A stretch of 24,710 nt of DNA from Nitrospirota bacterium (GTDB lineage: Bacteria; Nitrospirota_A; Leptospirillia; Leptospirillales; Leptospirillaceae): the NCBI GenBank assembly GCA_021802325.1, contig JAKAAM010000010.1, positions 1 to 24,710 on the forward strand, in the 5' to 3' direction. Position numbers and translations under genes: made by a program. The first letter of the stretch is position 1. Each line of letters opens with the position of its first letter. Shown piece by piece: positions 23,786 to 24,710 of the stretch. Under the pieces are notes generated by a model. That model was given only the letters and a program-made list of their open reading frames with translations. It was not told where the DNA came from and did not search any database.

Positions 23786-24526
23786 CTAGGCATATCCGAA
23801 AAACAGGTCCACCGTCAGCCTCTCCCGGGGAAATCCGAAGGAGGCCGTCAGGATTTCCGAGAGGGAGTCCACCATGGCCGGCGGTCCGGCCAGGTAGAGC
23901 CTTGCCTCCATCCCCGTCCCTTCCAGAATCTCTTCCATCGCCCGTCGAACCAGCTCGTCCCGGGGCGTTCCTCCGGACTTCGCGCTCCGGGTCTCCACTG
24001 CAACCCATCGGGCGACCCCCAACTCGTTCCACTGTCGACACTCCTCAAGATAGGGGGTCTCTTCGGCAGTCCGGTTGAGCGTCAGAAGAACGGGGGGACC
24101 TGACGCCTTTTCGGCAAGGGTACGTCCGCATTCCCGAAGCATGCTCCGAAAGGGGGTGATCCCGATCCCTCCGGCCAGAAAGATGAGGGGAAAGGCCAGC
24201 TCTTCGCCCGAGGGAAGAAGAAACTCTCCAAAGGGAGGCGACAGGAAGAATTCATCTCCCGGGCGGGCCCGGGAGAGGGCCTCCTTGAAGCGTGACCCCG
24301 AGGCCGTCCGGGTGGCGAAGGTGACCAGGGGGAGCTCCGCCGGGGCGCTGGCAAGAGAGAGCGTCCGTCCCTCCCCCGGAGCCCCTCCCTCGGAGAGGGA
24401 GAGGACGGCGGCCTGTCCGGGGGCGAAGGCATAGGGGAGCCCGGGGAGTTCGAATGTTGCGGCGAGGGTTTTTTGTGCCACGGTCTCTTGGCGGATCAGG
24501 CGAATGGGCAGATCGCTGTTTTCCAT
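23786..24526 (-). CDS. Ferredoxin-NADP reductase-family flavoprotein
   Basis: A 246-residue protein of the FAD/NAD(P)-binding ferredoxin-reductase family. It shows the FAD motif RTLSLASAP (R-x-x-S), a second flavin contact PFGEFLLPSG, the NAD(P) motif FLAGGIGITPFRSM, the later LYLAGPPAMV, and the aromatic end DLFFGY that stacks on FAD. No [2Fe-2S] cysteine motif is present, so it must pass electrons to or from a separate partner. ATG 24526 has GGGAGG about 4 bp upstream, which is close but usable. It ends 34 bp from the end of the convergent GGDEF/EAL gene. A membrane-protein gene ends 66 bp upstream on the same strand, so the two may form an operon. The electron partner cannot be named from this sequence. 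Confidence 0.88.
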   Translation of the reverse strand: MENSDLPIRLIRQETVAQKTLAATFELPGLPYAFAPGQAAVLSLSEGGAPGEGRTLSLASAPAELPLVTFATRTASGSRFKEALSRARPGDEFFLSPPFGEFLLPSGEELAFPLIFLAGGIGITPFRSMLRECGRTLAEKASGPPVLLTLNRTAEETPYLEECRQWNELGVARWVAVETRSAKSGGTPRDELVRRAMEEILEGTGMEARLYLAGPPAMVDSLSEILTASFGFPRERLTVDLFFGYA

Positions 24527-24592
24527 GGGGCCTCCCGGGCAGGAAGAGTTGGTGGTGGTGCTATCGGTTTGTGTTGCTTCGAGAATGTGTTG

Positions 24593-24710
24593 TCAGTCAA
24601 GAAATATGGCATACCCAAGCGAGAGAAGAAAGGCTCCGGCGAGCCAGAAGAGGGCCGGCAGGACCGACCGGCTGCGCGACAGGACCAGGGCATAGAGACC
24701 GTTGATCAGG
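24593..24710 (-). CDS. C-terminal end of a membrane protein (partial)
   Basis: The minus strand has an open frame entering from the right edge and ending with TGA at 24593-24595. The 38 visible residues contain a hydrophobic helix, LPALFWLAGAFLLSLGYAIF, following a short RSRS segment, so the end of a membrane protein is likely. The start and most of the gene lie outside the window and the family cannot be told. It precedes the flavoprotein gene on the same strand by 66 bp and may belong to the same operon, which would make it a candidate redox partner (inference). Confidence 0.55.
   Translation of the reverse strand, partial: LINGLYALVLSRSRSVLPALFWLAGAFLLSLGYAIFLD

Noticed and set aside
1..24710. 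CRISPR arrays, insertion sequences, integrases or phage genes
   Set aside because: I saw no regularly spaced direct repeats, no transposase or integrase motifs, and no terminal inverted repeats flanking an element.

Overview
The window carries 11 genes of a respiratory complex I operon (nuoD to nuoN), a small tatA plus transporter pair, one tRNA, and a block of large cyclic-di-GMP signalling genes. It looks like a bacterial chromosome. The canonical nuo gene order, the style of the proteins and the abundance of PAS/GAF/GGDEF proteins suggest a Nitrospirota member such as an acidophilic Leptospirillum-like iron oxidiser. That assignment is inference from general resemblance; no marker gene in the window proves it.

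Layout. Bases 1-14344 (+): nuoD (5' end outside the window), nuoE, nuoF, nuoG, nuoH, nuoI, nuoJ, nuoK, nuoL, nuoM, nuoN. nuoA, nuoB and nuoC are not in the window and presumably lie upstream. The D/E, E/F, G/H and L/M gaps are 100-210 bp long and contain hairpins; the other junctions are 59 bp or less. 14431-15073 (+): tatA and a short EamA-type membrane protein, 10 bp apart. 15128-15205 (+): tRNA-Arg(CCG) behind its own plausible promoter. 15206-15517: non-coding. 15518-19582 (-): a 1354-residue PAS-GAF-PAS-GAF-PAS-LOV-GGDEF-protoglobin protein. 19583-19847: a divergent control region. 19848-23751 (+): a ChrR-like cupin followed 28 bp later by a GAF-GGDEF-EAL protein with a C-terminal CZB-like segment. 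23786-24710 (-): a ferredoxin-reductase-like flavoprotein and the end of a membrane protein.

How the parts work. The nuo genes encode the NADH-oxidising, iron-sulfur and proton-pumping parts of complex I. In an iron oxidiser the enzyme could also run in reverse to make NADH, but that is inference. NuoF is unusual: besides the normal FMN/NADH/N3 core it has an extra N-terminal thioredoxin-like 2Fe-2S domain and a C-terminal two-[4Fe-4S] ferredoxin domain, a layout typical of bifurcating hydrogenase subunits.

The second half looks like a local c-di-GMP module. A diguanylate cyclase with a complete GGDEF motif and I-site, a LOV-type flavin domain and a haem globin domain is divergently transcribed from a cupin plus dual GGDEF/EAL gene pair. 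The signalling block is visibly richer in G+C than the nuo block. I found no insertion sequence, integrase, phage gene or CRISPR array.
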